From the NCBI RefSeq assembly GCF_016745235.1, contig NZ_JAELVM010000001.1:75856-139855 (forward strand): a DNA stretch of 64,000 bases, written 5' to 3'. The notes beneath the pieces are model-generated. The model was not told the origin of the DNA. It ran no database searches and was given only the letters and a program-made list of their open reading frames with translations. This document shows, piece by piece, positions 1 through 10,500 of this stretch. The translations under genes were made by a program, and so were the position numbers. Position 1 is the stretch's first letter; every line of letters starts with the position of its first letter. This stretch comes from Chryseobacterium endalhagicum. Lineage in GTDB: Bacteria; Bacteroidota; Bacteroidia; Flavobacteriales; Weeksellaceae.

Positions 1-603
1 TTTCCAGCCTTTTTTACCCACCATATATACCTCGAATTTTATTTTCATGGCACATACCCTGTTGATCAGCAGGTTTAAAGCTGAAAGTCTTTTCTGATCA
101 TAAGAAGTGATGTAGAACAGATCCAGCTTCGGATGCTGCTTCTCGGCAGGAATATGATCCAGATAATTATAATTCGTGATCTTTTCGAATCCGAAATTTT
201 TTACATCATTATCGTCGAAGGAAAAAATAGTGTCAAAATAGTGCAGAAGATGGGTGGCAGGGTTTCTTGCCATGCTGTCATAAAGGTAGGCGATATTCCG
301 GTCTGCATATTCCCTGATCTTCTTATGGATGCTTTCGTCAATCGCTTCAGGATTGATGACCAGAATCTGATCCTGTTTTCCAATTTTTTCCAGAGATTCC
401 AAAATGAAACTTTGTCTTTTGTGATATTTGGGGTTTTTGCCCAGAAAAATCTTGCTGAAAGTGTTTTTCAAACGTTCACCAGTATTTTTATGGGTAAAGG
501 CTCCGATGTTGATATGGCACGCCTGAATGCCTTTATCACTCAGTTTTTCCACTATGTGTTCATCATAATGCCAGAAATCGAAGCTGATTAAACAAATTTT
601 CAT
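1..603 (-). CDS. Glycosyltransferase-like protein (3' end beyond window)
   Basis: An open frame of 201 codons runs without a stop from ATG at 601-603 to the left edge, so the C-terminus is missing. The protein begins MKICLISFDFWHYDEHIV and continues with a Rossmann-like alternation of hydrophobic strands and helices; YITSYDQKRLSALNLLI near the visible end resembles the nucleotide-sugar-binding half of family 1-like glycosyltransferases. It is divergent from a GT4 gene, with 59 bp between the two start codons, which supports a polysaccharide role. The family is inferred from fold pattern and context; no catalytic motif is visible in the portion present. Confidence 0.6.
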   Translation of the reverse strand, partial: MKICLISFDFWHYDEHIVEKLSDKGIQACHINIGAFTHKNTGERLKNTFSKIFLGKNPKYHKRQSFILESLEKIGKQDQILVINPEAIDESIHKKIREYADRNIAYLYDSMARNPATHLLHYFDTIFSFDDNDVKNFGFEKITNYNYLDHIPAEKQHPKLDLFYITSYDQKRLSALNLLINRVCAMKIKFEVYMVGKKGWK

Positions 604-636
604 ACTGCAAAAATAAAAATTTCATAATTAAATTTA

Positions 637-644
637 TATTTTTG
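637..644 (+). promoter_or_regulatory. Putative -7 box (TATTTTTG) of the GT4 gene
   Basis: Matches the Bacteroidota TAnnTTTG consensus. It lies 19 bases before ATG 663, so the transcript would start after the in-frame ATG at 645, which favours 663 as the start. No convincing -33 TTG is seen. Confidence 0.4.
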
Positions 645-662
645 ATGAAAACCCTGAGCGGA

Positions 663-1742
663 ATGCAAAAGAAAATTCTTATTGATGCTGAAAGATTAAA
701 GTACCCGAAGTCGGGAATTGCCAACGTATGTGTTTCATTAATAAAGGGTCTGGACGAAAAAGCCTCTGATTTTAACTATACTTTTTACGGTCCGAAAAAA
801 AATATTCCACAGACAAAAAAAAACTTTACAGTCATCGATTGGAAGTTCTGGCAAAAGAAAATTCCTTTTAATACCGGTAAGTTTGCTCTTATTCACACTG
901 CACACCAGCTTTCCGACTATTTTCACAGCATAAAAAAAGGGCAGAAGAAGGTGGTTACCCTTCATGATCTGAATTTTTTGCATGACAACAGCTCAGAAAA
1001 GAAAGTCAGTAAAAGTAAAAATCTCGTTCAGAAAAACATCGGCAATGCGGATGCGGTAGTTTGTATCTCAGAATTTGTAAAAGATGATTTTATAAAAAAC
1101 AAAGCACTTTTCAGTTTAAAAGATACTGTGAAAGTGGAAGTGATTTACAACGGACTTATCTTTCCGGAATCTGCGGATTTCAGTTCTAAAAACAGCTACA
1201 GTTTTATCGGAAAAAAATTCATCCTGAATATCGGAGTGCTTTTCCCTAAAAAAAATCAGGAAGTGCTGCTGGATCTTATTTCTCAAAATGACAGGCATCT
1301 TGTGCTGGTTACTTCTTCTGCAAAATCTGCATACAAAGAGAAGTTTTTAGAGAAAATCAAAACATTAGGACTGGAAGACAGGGTGCATATTCTGGAAAAT
1401 GTAGATAACAGCGAAAAATATTTTCTTCTACAGCAATGTGAATCGTACTGTCATCCATCATTGGCAGAAGGTTTTGGAATTCCCCCTGTGGAAGCTATGT
1501 ATTTTGGAAAACCGGTTTTTTTAAGCCGGCTGACAAGTCTTCCCGAAATTGGCGGGAATCTGGCATTTTATTTTGATGATTTTTCAGCAGAACACATGCA
1601 GCAGGTTTATGCATCGGGAATGCAGGCTTATGGCTCAAAATCAGCCGAATTTGCTTCCCAATTGAAGGAAAGAGCGCTGAAATTCGGTTATCTGGAAATG
1701 GCGGGTGCCTACGAAAAACTGTACAGTGAACTGCTGAATTAA
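663..1742 (+). CDS. Glycosyltransferase family 4 (GT-B fold)
   Basis: Predicted to transfer a sugar from an activated donor in surface polysaccharide synthesis. The N-terminal half carries a glycine loop region (KSGIANVC) typical of GT-B acceptor domains. The C-terminal half has the donor-site signature HPSLAEGFGIPPVEAM, containing the paired glutamates (E-x7-E) of GT4 enzymes. At about 359 residues it is full length. An upstream in-frame ATG at 645 and TTG at 642 exist but sit on the likely -7 box, so 663 is preferred. The 3' end overlaps the convergent deacetylase gene by 4 bp. Donor and acceptor cannot be told from sequence. Confidence 0.85.
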   Translation: MQKKILIDAERLKYPKSGIANVCVSLIKGLDEKASDFNYTFYGPKKNIPQTKKNFTVIDWKFWQKKIPFNTGKFALIHTAHQLSDYFHSIKKGQKKVVTLHDLNFLHDNSSEKKVSKSKNLVQKNIGNADAVVCISEFVKDDFIKNKALFSLKDTVKVEVIYNGLIFPESADFSSKNSYSFIGKKFILNIGVLFPKKNQEVLLDLISQNDRHLVLVTSSAKSAYKEKFLEKIKTLGLEDRVHILENVDNSEKYFLLQQCESYCHPSLAEGFGIPPVEAMYFGKPVFLSRLTSLPEIGGNLAFYFDDFSAEHMQQVYASGMQAYGSKSAEFASQLKERALKFGYLEMAGAYEKLYSELLN

Positions 1743-2482
1743 AGCTTGATCTTCCCGAGTCTCAATTTCCATTTAAAGATATCGAAACTGTCGCAGCCTT
1801 TGATATCAATCCTTTTGATCTCAAATTTATTTTTCCACGGATAATAGTCGATATTGTTGCCAATACGTACGGCAGAAGTGATTCCGGCATTTTCCAGGAG
1901 GGAGAAAAATGCTCTTTTCTGTTCTCTTTTCTTCGGAAATTTACCATAAGGGTAGGCGAGTACCCTGGTAAAAGGAATTGCTTTTTCTTCAAGAATACGG
2001 ATGTTTTCATGAATGTCATCTGCCGCCTCCTCTAGAGAAATCTGTGAATAGTTTCTGTGGGCGTGGCTGTGCAGGGCAATTTCTACATATTCAGGATTAA
2101 GTGAACGGATTTCTTCAAAGGTCATCATCTCACGGTTTGCATCTGCTTCATGATTCTGGATAATTCCGGTCGGGATGAAAATTGTTGCTTTCAAACCGTA
2201 TTTTTCCAATAATGGAACCAGATACTGAAGGTTGTTGAGGTAACCGTCATCAAAGGTAAGAATCAGCTTGTGTTTGAGCTGGCAGCATGTAGTGAGATCA
2301 TTAAAAAATAAGGTGTTATAATGGCTTTTAATGTACTGAAATTGCTTTTCCAGAGCTTCAGCAGAGACCGTAAGAAAGTCTTTACCGGAGATTTCTTTCT
2401 CTGGCAGCACTTTATGATACATGAGGATGCGGACACTGCCGGATTGTGAAAACCCAAGTGACCTTTTAATAAATCTGAACAT
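1739..2482 (-). CDS. Polysaccharide deacetylase (NodB-type, CE4)
   Basis: Predicted metal-dependent N- or O-deacetylase acting on an envelope or secreted glycan. The CE4 motifs are in order: LTFDDGY (motif 1, catalytic and metal Asp), IALHSHAH (motif 2, metal His pair) and AYPYGKF (motif 3). About 247 residues from ATG at 2480-2482 (MFRFIKRSLG); an in-frame upstream start would add 16 polar residues and looks unneeded. There is no clear signal peptide, only a basic N-terminus. It converges on the GT4 gene and probably belongs to the same polysaccharide locus. Confidence 0.85.
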   Translation of the reverse strand: MFRFIKRSLGFSQSGSVRILMYHKVLPEKEISGKDFLTVSAEALEKQFQYIKSHYNTLFFNDLTTCCQLKHKLILTFDDGYLNNLQYLVPLLEKYGLKATIFIPTGIIQNHEADANREMMTFEEIRSLNPEYVEIALHSHAHRNYSQISLEEAADDIHENIRILEEKAIPFTRVLAYPYGKFPKKREQKRAFFSLLENAGITSAVRIGNNIDYYPWKNKFEIKRIDIKGCDSFDIFKWKLRLGKIKL

Positions 2483-2806
2483 GGTTATCTGAATTTGAGA
2501 GCCATCAATTTTTGCAGATTTTACCTGCATAAAATCTCAGATACTCAATATATTCTTTCGTTTTTGTTTATGGGTGGATATTCACCCTGAATATTGTATG
2601 AGTCTATGTAAATTGACAAATGTTACAATCTTCAAAATTAATGAAATATCAGATGCATGAGCTTAAAAAAAAATTAAAATTCTCTTTAAAGGATCTGACT
2701 GACAGGTATAAAGCTAAATAATATGTGCTGAATAACAGATGAAAAAGGATAAAAGAAAGTAATAAGCCTATCAACAACTGAAAGCTTTAACGAAGACCAT
2801 TAAAAT

Positions 2807-3030
2807 AACCTGAGTTTGGGATAAGAAGTTAAGATTAAAAGGCAGGAAGCTGGAAGCTAGAGGCTGGAAGTTACTATTAGACAATAATATTAAACGTTTC
2901 TCTTTAAATTTGTTAAATCGGATTGAAAAAATAATAAAACCGCGGAGTATTTCTGGCTTTGGACTTCAATAACTTCCCTCTTCGAGCCTCAAACTTCCTT
3001 ACCCTATTTTACAGGGGAAAATGTCTTAAA
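2807..3030 (-). repeat. Dispersed intergenic repeat, copy 1 (inverted relative to copy 2)
   Basis: The 2483-3093 gap holds no convincing gene. About 220 bp of it reappears, reverse-complemented and strongly conserved, at 36703-36938. Shared blocks include AACCTGAGTT, AAGAAGTTAAGA, GAGGCTGGAAGTTACTATTA, GGACTTCAATAACTTCCCTC and GAAAATGTCTTAA. One terminal segment of copy 2 is not well preserved here. Its position between convergent or tail-to-tail genes suggests a non-coding mobile or MITE-like element. Confidence 0.7.
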
Positions 3031-3070
3031 ACAAACAGCCGGCTGAGAATAATAAATCCGGCCGGCTGCT
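3028..3070 (-). terminator. Terminator hairpin after the GT2/rocD unit
   Basis: An 8-bp GC-rich stem (CAGCCGGC at 3036-3043 with GCCGGCTG at 3061-3068) is followed on the minus strand by a T-rich run (TTTGTTTT). It lies just past the stop codon at 3094. Confidence 0.65.
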
Positions 3071-3093
3071 GTTATTTTGAATCTGAAAGAATA

Positions 3094-3849
3094 CTATTTG
3101 AATTTGTAGAGCTCGTTGATCTTTATATATTTCAGAAAGGTATAAAATGCACCTGTTATAGAAATATAAAACCCTGCAACGCCATCCAGAAAACCTAATT
3201 TGAAAAAATAAGTTTTCATAAAATCGAAAAAAGGAGCAAATATGATCTTAAAAAGGGATACTGATTTTCCGTTCAGTACCTTTTTTTCAGCCATCAGCTG
3301 GGTGTAATTATTGATCTTCTCAATATGATGGGCGATACTTTTATAGGTGTAATGATTGATATTTCCGGGCAGTTTACCTTTTCTGTCTTCTGTTATAAAA
3401 CATTCGTGAACCAGATCATCAGAATACTTTCCGTGTCCCTTTTTGAAGAATCTTTCTCTCCATACGCTTCCCCAGCCGCCATATCTGATCACTTTTTCCA
3501 GCAAAATATTGTTGAAATGAATCTCATACACGTTGTAGGAAGGATTGGAACTTTTTAGAATTTCTTTAATCGCATTCACGGCCATTTCATCCGGAACTTC
3601 ATCGGAATCCAGGAACAGAATCCATTCTCCTGAAGCTTGCGACAGGGTATAGTTTTTCTGACAGCCGAAGCCGTGGAATTTTTTACTGATAAATTTTACC
3701 TTCGGAAATCCGGTACAGATCTCTTCGGTTTTGTCTGTGGAAAAAGAGTCAACGACAATAATCTCGTCAGCTATTTCATGAATACTATTGATACTTTTCT
3801 CAATGATTCTTTCTCCATTTAAAACAATATAACAGACTGATAACTTCAT
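3094..3849 (-). CDS. Glycosyltransferase family 2 (WaaE-like)
   Basis: Predicted inner-leaflet GT-A sugar transferase of LPS core or surface glycan assembly. It begins [20 protein letters not shown], has IIVVDSFSTDKT for nucleotide binding and FLDSDEVPDE as the DxD metal motif, then YGGWGSVWRERFF as in WaaE/KdtX-type beta-glucosyltransferases. A hydrophobic C-terminal stretch may attach it to the membrane. 251 residues is normal. Its ATG overlaps the rocD stop codon by one base (TAATG), indicating translational coupling. The functional link to ornithine metabolism is unclear. Confidence 0.85.
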   Translation of the reverse strand: MKLSVCYIVLNGERIIEKSINSIHEIADEIIVVDSFSTDKTEEICTGFPKVKFISKKFHGFGCQKNYTLSQASGEWILFLDSDEVPDEMAVNAIKEILKSSNPSYNVYEIHFNNILLEKVIRYGGWGSVWRERFFKKGHGKYSDDLVHECFITEDRKGKLPGNINHYTYKSIAHHIEKINNYTQLMAEKKVLNGKSVSLFKIIFAPFFDFMKTYFFKLGFLDGVAGFYISITGAFYTFLKYIKINELYKFK

Positions 3850-5096
3850 TAACGAAATTCTGTGATAGTTTTTTCAATGATTTTTACGCAGTCCAAAAGC
3901 TGCTCTTCTGTAATAACCAAAGGTGGTGCCAATCTGATAATATTTCCGTGGGTAGGTTTGGCCAGAAGCCCGTTTTCTTTTAGCTGTAAGCATAAATTCC
4001 ATGCTGTAGAGCTTTCCGGAGTATCATTGATCAGGATGGCGTTTAAAAGTCCTTTTCCTCTTACTTTGGTGATAAGGCTGTTTTTTTCGATAATCTTCTG
4101 GATCTCAGCTCTGAAAAGCTGGCCCAGCTGTTCTGCTCTTTCAGACAGTTTTTCATCGGCAACCACATCTAAAGCGGCTACTGCCACAGCACATGCAATA
4201 GGGTTTCCTCCGAATGTAGAACCATGCTGCCCCGGCTTGATCACATTCATAATGTTATCATTGGCCAATACTGCGGATACTGGATACATTCCTCCGGAAA
4301 GTGCTTTTCCTAAGATCAGAATATCCGGCTGTACATTTTCGTGGTGGCACGCGATCAGCTGTCCAGTTCTTGCAATTCCGGTCTGAACCTCATCAGCGAT
4401 AAATAATACATTATGTTTTTTACATAGCTCTGAAGCGTTTTTAAGGAAACCTTCGTCCGGAACATAAACACCTGCTTCACCCTGAATAGGCTCCACTAAA
4501 AATGCTGCGATATTTCCGGCTTCTCTGTTCAATACTTCTTCCAGTGCTGCAGTATCATTGTAAGGAATTTTGATGAATCCCGGTGTGAAAGGACCGTAGT
4601 TCTGGTTAGCATCCGGATCATTTGAAAAAGAAACAATAGTGGTTGTTCTTCCGTGGAAATTATTTTCACAAACGATGATCCTGGCTGCGTTTTCAGAAAT
4701 TCCCTTTACTTCATAGCTCCATTTTCTGGCTAATTTTACGGCAGTTTCTACAGCTTCTGCTCCGGAGTTCATAGGAAGAACCTTGTCAAATCCGAAAAGA
4801 GTAGTGATTTTCTGCTCATATTCGCCCAGGTTTGAATTGTAAAATGCTCTTGATGTAAGGGCCAGTTTCTGTGCCTGTTCTACCAATGCGCCTACAATTT
4901 TAGGGTGGGAGTGTCCCTGGTTCACAGCAGAATATGCTGAAAGAAAGTCATAATATTTTTTGCCTTCCACATCCCATACAAATACGCCTTCTCCGCGGTC
5001 AAGAACCACAGGAAGAGGATGATAATTGTGTGCTCCGTGCTTTTCTTCAAGATCAATAAAATACTGTGAATTTTTTGCTGTTGCTGCTGTTGACAT
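3849..5096 (-). CDS. rocD: Ornithine--oxo-acid transaminase
   Basis: PLP enzyme converting ornithine and 2-oxoglutarate to glutamate semialdehyde and glutamate. Class III aminotransferase landmarks are visible: [11 protein letters not shown] (phosphate loop, near residue 110), NNFHGRT, ADEVQTG with the PLP-binding Asp near 235, and [13 protein letters not shown] with the Schiff-base Lys near 264. The length of 415 residues fits OAT rather than the shorter ArgD. It leads a two-gene unit with the GT2 gene. A TAAATTTG -7 box lies upstream. Confidence 0.93.
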   Translation of the reverse strand: MSTAATAKNSQYFIDLEEKHGAHNYHPLPVVLDRGEGVFVWDVEGKKYYDFLSAYSAVNQGHSHPKIVGALVEQAQKLALTSRAFYNSNLGEYEQKITTLFGFDKVLPMNSGAEAVETAVKLARKWSYEVKGISENAARIIVCENNFHGRTTTIVSFSNDPDANQNYGPFTPGFIKIPYNDTAALEEVLNREAGNIAAFLVEPIQGEAGVYVPDEGFLKNASELCKKHNVLFIADEVQTGIARTGQLIACHHENVQPDILILGKALSGGMYPVSAVLANDNIMNVIKPGQHGSTFGGNPIACAVAVAALDVVADEKLSERAEQLGQLFRAEIQKIIEKNSLITKVRGKGLLNAILINDTPESSTAWNLCLQLKENGLLAKPTHGNIIRLAPPLVITEEQLLDCVKIIEKTITEFR

Positions 5097-5112
5097 ATGT
5101 TTTGGTTTTGGG

Positions 5113-5120
5113 CAAATTTA
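5113..5120 (-). promoter_or_regulatory. Putative -7 box (TAAATTTG) of rocD
   Basis: Consensus TAnnTTTG on the minus strand, 17 bases upstream of the rocD start codon. The -33 element is not clear. Confidence 0.45.
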
Positions 5121-5319
5121 AGGATTATTAATGAGATGGCTGAACAAAAACGTAATACAGTACACGTTGGGATTTAAAGTGTATTTTCGGGCTATGTACT
5201 GCTGTTTTAGAAAATATTTCTTTTCTGATATGATGGTATAGTTTTTATATCTTTCGGGAAGGGTTTTGTATTATTTTAAAAAGGTGCTTTTGTCATGCTT
5301 TTCCTTTCCTGACGAAAGA

Positions 5320-6183
5320 TTATTGATATTCAATTTCCTGAATCCTTTCGCTTATTTTTCCTTCATTATTTGAAGTAATGTTGGATACAATATTATTCTG
5401 ATGATCATAGGTAAGACTGTTTTTTGTTGTTCTGCCTGTTTTATCCGGAAAAACGATGGCTGTTTCGATCGTATTTTCTTTTGCATCAAATTTGTTGAGG
5501 AGTGTATTTTGAATTTTTCCATTCCTTTTGGTAATGACGGTATCAGGCATATCAGCTAAAGTCCGGAACTGATATTCCGTGACGTCAATATCTTTCGGGT
5601 TGTCTGTGGAAAAGCTTTTGGTCTGTACAATCTGATTATTTTTGTTGTATTTACATTCTATCACCAGGTTTGTAGATTTAACGGATTTGATGATGAAATT
5701 CTCAGAATTATAATAAAAGGTTTCCTCTTCATCTATCTCATCCTTATTTTCTTCATATCTTCCATAACTGACCATTTTAACAAGCTTATTCTGATCATCA
5801 TAGGTAAAAACCTGCTTCGCTGTATGAGTATTGTTTGTTATGCTGTCTAGCTTGCTATTGCTGTAATGATAATACGAAGTTTCCATTTCTTCTTTTTCTC
5901 CCTCCCGATACAGTTCTCTTTTTGTTATTATTCCCGCCTTGGAAAAGAAAATAGTTTCGTAATATTTTGTGATCTTGCCACCAAAATTAGAATGTGTTAC
6001 TCGTAATTTTTTTATGTCTCCATGCACGCCGTAATCTTTTTTACTAAGAAGATTTCTGAATAATAGATCTTGCTTTAAAATTACCTCATCCAGTTCCTGT
6101 GCAGAAACAGACACCGGGAGGAGTAAAAGAATCAGCAGCGTGAAAACTGATTGGAGGGATTTTTTAATTGAAATAGTGGTCAT
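5320..6183 (-). CDS. Secreted protein with YD/RHS-like repeats
   Basis: No specific function recognised. The 287-residue protein has a Sec signal peptide (SVFTLLILLLLPVSVSA, cleavage before QELDE) and a body of beta strands. Short repeats resemble YD units, for example FTYDDQNKLVKMVSYG, YYNSENFI and YDHQNNIV, so it should lie in the periplasm or outside the cell. It is the last gene of the minus-strand T6SS cargo island, 51 bp after the lipoprotein, so it may protect against the effector or be an unrelated passenger. It has no T9SS sorting domain. Confidence 0.6.
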   Translation of the reverse strand: MTTISIKKSLQSVFTLLILLLLPVSVSAQELDEVILKQDLLFRNLLSKKDYGVHGDIKKLRVTHSNFGGKITKYYETIFFSKAGIITKRELYREGEKEEMETSYYHYSNSKLDSITNNTHTAKQVFTYDDQNKLVKMVSYGRYEENKDEIDEEETFYYNSENFIIKSVKSTNLVIECKYNKNNQIVQTKSFSTDNPKDIDVTEYQFRTLADMPDTVITKRNGKIQNTLLNKFDAKENTIETAIVFPDKTGRTTKNSLTYDHQNNIVSNITSNNEGKISERIQEIEYQ

Positions 6184-6234
6184 TATTATTTGTGTTTAAA
6201 AAAAGCATAACCATTTTGGGGCTATGCTTTTGGA

Positions 6235-7551
6235 TTATTTTTTAGGATGCTGCTTTCGCCATTCTGTTATATTCATTGGCTTGTTGTCTGGTCCGCATGT
6301 TCCGTTATATTCACATTCTTCGACGAAGTATTCATCGTAGTCTGCGTTGTCCCACCATTCTTTGAATTTAGGAAGATTGAAATAATTGTTTTTCTCCAGG
6401 ATTTTAATATCATCTTGATTTAGAAAAAAACGTAATCTGCCCATTATTCTGGATCCGTCTCCGTGTCCTGAAACAAACCGTTTATCATATTTGTACTGTT
6501 CTGTAAAATAGGCTATGTTGGCAAGTATTTTAACTTTATTTTCATTTGAAATACCTCTTTCTTTATTATCTGCAAAATATTCAATGTAATTTTGAATGTT
6601 ATTAAGTAAAAATCTATTGTCATTCGACATGTCATTTTGTATATCCGGCGTATATATTTGTTGTAAAACTTTAAAAGTATTAGTGTGTATTTTTACTGTT
6701 CCATCACACTTTTTGATCCAAAACAGTTTCCCAAAATCCTGTGGATTGTTTTTTTCAAATTTTGTTTTTTCTATAACCCATTTTAAAAGCTGTGTATCAT
6801 CAGTGTAGCCAAATGATTTTACTAAATTCATCATGAAATTTTGATCATTAAGAATAAGCCATTTATAGTGAGCTTTATTATCATTGAATAGATACATATT
6901 AAGAGTTACAACAAACTGACTATTATTTTTTTGGGTTTGTATAAGATTAGGTAAATCTTTCCACTGTGCTATTGTCTGATTACCATCATTTGTTTCCAAG
7001 TTTATTGGGCTTTTTTCATATTCAGAAAGGTTTGGATATAATTTTTGATAATTAATAATTGAAGGTAGTGGATAAAAAAATGTTATAATTTTATTTTTTT
7101 TGGACACATATATATTCTGGTTATCGGCCGAGAGGGCATTAAAAACTAAATCTTTATTACAAGGTTCATATGTGTCAATTTTTAAGTAGTTTAAAGCTGA
7201 AGAATAATCAATAGTTCTTCCGAATATATTTTTTATTTTATCAGAAAAACTCTTTTGATCTAATGGCTTATAGCCGTTTGATTGTAATAGAGAATCTTCA
7301 AAACTTATTAATGCATTAAGGTCATTTTCTGAATAATCATCATAACTTCCATATTCTGATGCTGCTCCACTTTTTATTTGTCTAATTAAAATATCTTTAA
7401 AATCATTTTCAGAAAATTGAGTCTTAACGTTATTTCTTGAATTATTCATACTATTATTTTTTTCCTGACAGTTAATTAAAATAAGGCAGCATAGTATTAT
7501 TATGCTACTTATTTTTTTATATAATTTATCTAGAACTTTCTCCATTTTCAT
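6235..7551 (-). CDS. AT-rich lipoprotein next to T6SS effector (candidate immunity protein)
   Basis: No known domain recognised in its 438 residues. The N-terminus has a basic stretch, a hydrophobic core and a lipobox (ILINC, then QEKNNS), so it is probably a periplasm- or surface-exposed lipoprotein. Asn and Lys are very frequent and base composition is extremely AT-rich (about 22% G+C in the line at 7441). The start (ATG at 7549-7551; a second ATG at 7545 is possible) overlaps the end of the effector gene by about 25 bases, so the two are co-translated. A peptidoglycan-targeting effector needs a periplasmic antidote, which is the basis for the immunity suggestion. Confidence 0.55.
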   Translation of the reverse strand: MKMEKVLDKLYKKISSIIILCCLILINCQEKNNSMNNSRNNVKTQFSENDFKDILIRQIKSGAASEYGSYDDYSENDLNALISFEDSLLQSNGYKPLDQKSFSDKIKNIFGRTIDYSSALNYLKIDTYEPCNKDLVFNALSADNQNIYVSKKNKIITFFYPLPSIINYQKLYPNLSEYEKSPINLETNDGNQTIAQWKDLPNLIQTQKNNSQFVVTLNMYLFNDNKAHYKWLILNDQNFMMNLVKSFGYTDDTQLLKWVIEKTKFEKNNPQDFGKLFWIKKCDGTVKIHTNTFKVLQQIYTPDIQNDMSNDNRFLLNNIQNYIEYFADNKERGISNENKVKILANIAYFTEQYKYDKRFVSGHGDGSRIMGRLRFFLNQDDIKILEKNNYFNLPKFKEWWDNADYDEYFVEECEYNGTCGPDNKPMNITEWRKQHPKK

Positions 7552-10500
7552 TTGATTCAATATTTAAATTTAATGCTATTTTACTTGCTGCATCTGGAGA
7601 TGAGTAACTATCACTTGGTGTAAGTTTATCATTCTCTTTTATAATATATCCTTTCGGCTTATAAAAACCTCTAAAAATTTTATAATGTTTTGTGCCGTTT
7701 TTTTCTGTCCACGAAACAAAAACGCTTCCACTACAATCATAGCGTGACATTTTTAGCATATCTGCTTGATTTCCACCTAAACATGCATACATTTCATTAC
7801 CTGATAATTTTCCAAATACAAAAGTACAATGTCCTTTGGTATCAATATTTGTTCCTGTTGAATCACAATCTGAAAAAACTGCAACTACTCCATAAAAAGC
7901 TTCACATTTTTCGGCATTTGAGCTTGTAAGAAACATTCTTGAACCAGCAGAATGAGGGCTAGGATAACCTTTTTGCTCAATACACCAACATACGAAAGAA
8001 GCACACCAAGCTACACCACTTCCTGAATCTGTACCACCACCATCTTTATGATAGATTCTAATTCTATTATCAATAGTACTTTCTTTTTTTCCACCATAAA
8101 TTTTTGCTTCAGCTATAGCTATATCCATCCACGGTGCTCTTCCACTTAAATTTGGTAAAATACCACCATCTTTGCAAATATTTTTATCATATTTAAACCA
8201 TGTTTTAAGATTAGATAAACCTATTTTGCGATCATCCCATCCATTAGGGTTTACTTCCAATTTATGAGAAGGTGAATATCCATTTAATATTTTACATATC
8301 AAAAAATAGTACTTTTCTTCTTCACCTTCCATTAATAATGCTGTTTCATTTAAAGATTTTCCTAGTGCTTTACTAAAGTATTCTCTTTTAAATTTCATAG
8401 CATCTTTTACAGCTTGAGAGTAATCTTTTTTCTCTTTAAATGTAGATATTTTTTTGTATTCTGACCAAAACCACCCACCGCTATCTACGGCTAGATAAAG
8501 CTTGGTTGCAACTAATTCAGGATAAATTACAATATTTTCAGGCACTTTTTCATCATATTTTTCATATGCAACAGGATTGCTGCCATCTCCTGTGAGTTGT
8601 TGTATCCCACGCCCTTTATATTTATATCCACTTGATGCATGATCACTTTTTTCTTCCCCTGCAGTTCTAAAAAAGCTGGTTTCAGAATAAACATTCGCTA
8701 AAAAAGCTATTTTTTGGATACATTTATTAATTGAATATTTACTAAACATTGCATTTAACTCAAATGTTAAATCTGCAAAACTCTCACGGTCCATAGTTGT
8801 AGACTCCCAAATTTCCTCTTTGCCGCGCATATGTTTAACTAGGCTTCTAACTTCTGCCTCTGTAAAGGCTCTGTTACAATAACAAGTCTTCTGCTTCCTC
8901 ACCTCCGCCATTTCCACCATCACAGGCACCACGTCATTATCAATTACTTCCGGTGTTTCCTTTTGTGAAACCTTAAGGCATCCGCTTTCATAAAAGATAA
9001 ACTGTTTTCGTAATTCAAGCATTTCTTGCTGGGTGAAAGGAGTTCCGTCTTGTTTATAAGCCTTAATTCCCAGTTTTTCCATGTCTTCGGTGCGTACCAG
9101 ATCGGCGGGAAGGGTATTATTGATGGTGACCTGTATCTTTTCGGCTTTCCAGATTTTTTTGGCAGGATCTGCGGGGTCTTTCAGCTGTCGGGAGACCTGG
9201 GCGATATAGTAGTCGAAATTTTTAGGCGGGGTTTTCCATTCTTCTTTGGCTGTGAATGAAACTTCTAACAGACCGTCTTTTCCTACTTTTTCATCTTTGA
9301 AGTTTTCTTTGCTTTCGTGGGTGTAGATGATGTGGTCTTGTTCGTTGAGACTTTCTTTCGGGACTTCTTTGAAAACATCTATTTTCAGAGTCTCTTCTGT
9401 CATATTCACTGTATGGACCCAAATTTTGTGGGTCTTTCCATAGAAGGTCTGCATACGCTGGATATCTTTTCCATCTTCAGTAGAAAACATGATGGAAACA
9501 ATCTTTTGTTCTGAAGTGATGACAAGTTCTTCATTGGAGTCCAGAACTTCAAGATAAGTCGTGGCCGCATCTATCACTACAGGCTTTGTTCCTGCTATTG
9601 AAATGCTGGCGGGCAGTACAACCTCTGTAGATGTAGATGCCTGTAATTCTATGGTGAATACAAGACGATACTTTGGTGTAGGATTTTCAGTTGTTTTGGG
9701 AATAGCGGTATCCAGTTTTTTCCTGTAATCTTCAGTGGTGTTGATCATAAAAGAGGCTTTTCCTTCGCTGTTGAGGGTTACAGTCTTTTCCTCCAGCATA
9801 TATTTTTCCTTTTCCTTGTAAAAATCATCGCCTTCGCCTTTTACCCAGATTTTCACTTTCAAAGCCTGATTTTGTAGTCCGTCAATTTCAATAAAGCCGT
9901 AAGTGTCTTCTCCAAAACCTGTTTCCGTACGCTTTACACCGGTTCCATAGGCCCAGAGTGCTCTTTTAACAGCAGGTTCAGAAACTTTTATTTTGGTGTC
10001 AGTTTTTTTACTGTCCGTGTTATCACCTGTTAAATGAGCGGAGATTGTAAATTCACCCAGCTCGTTGAACGTAAGGGTGCCATCACCATTATCGGTAACG
10101 TTCTGCGGAACTTCTATTTTTATAGCTTCATTTCCTGTCAGTGTTGCAATTCTTGCGGCGGCAGTGTACTTCACTTTGGTTCCCTTGGGAATATTTCCTG
10201 CGGGCAGTGTAAATTTATCAATGACATTTTTTATAATCTCAAAATTAAAAGTGTCCGATCCTGAGAATGCGGGCTGCTTTCCTGGCCCCACGGGATTGGC
10301 ATAAGCTTCCAATGTGTATTTTCCTAAATACTGCCCGGTGGACAAATGGGCATCCTGGCTGAGGAATGCATCTGCTCTTTTATTAATTAGGGGTGTCTTG
10401 AAGGATGCAGAATTTTCAAAGGCTGCAATTCTTCCAGATCCTTCCTTTTTCAGATACCAGTGTGCTGTTTTACCTGCTGCGGGAAGATAGGCAACATTGA

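Noticed and set aside
133..591. Plus-strand frame of 152 codons
   Set aside because: It lies antisense to the stronger partial glycosyltransferase-like frame that starts at 603 and shows no family resemblance.
2959..3198. 79-codon frame spanning the dispersed repeat and the end of the GT2 gene
   Set aside because: Most of it lies in the non-coding repeat and the rest is antisense to GT2.
3862..4386. Plus-strand frame of 174 codons inside rocD
   Set aside because: Antisense to clearly coding sequence with conserved PLP motifs; no recognisable domain.
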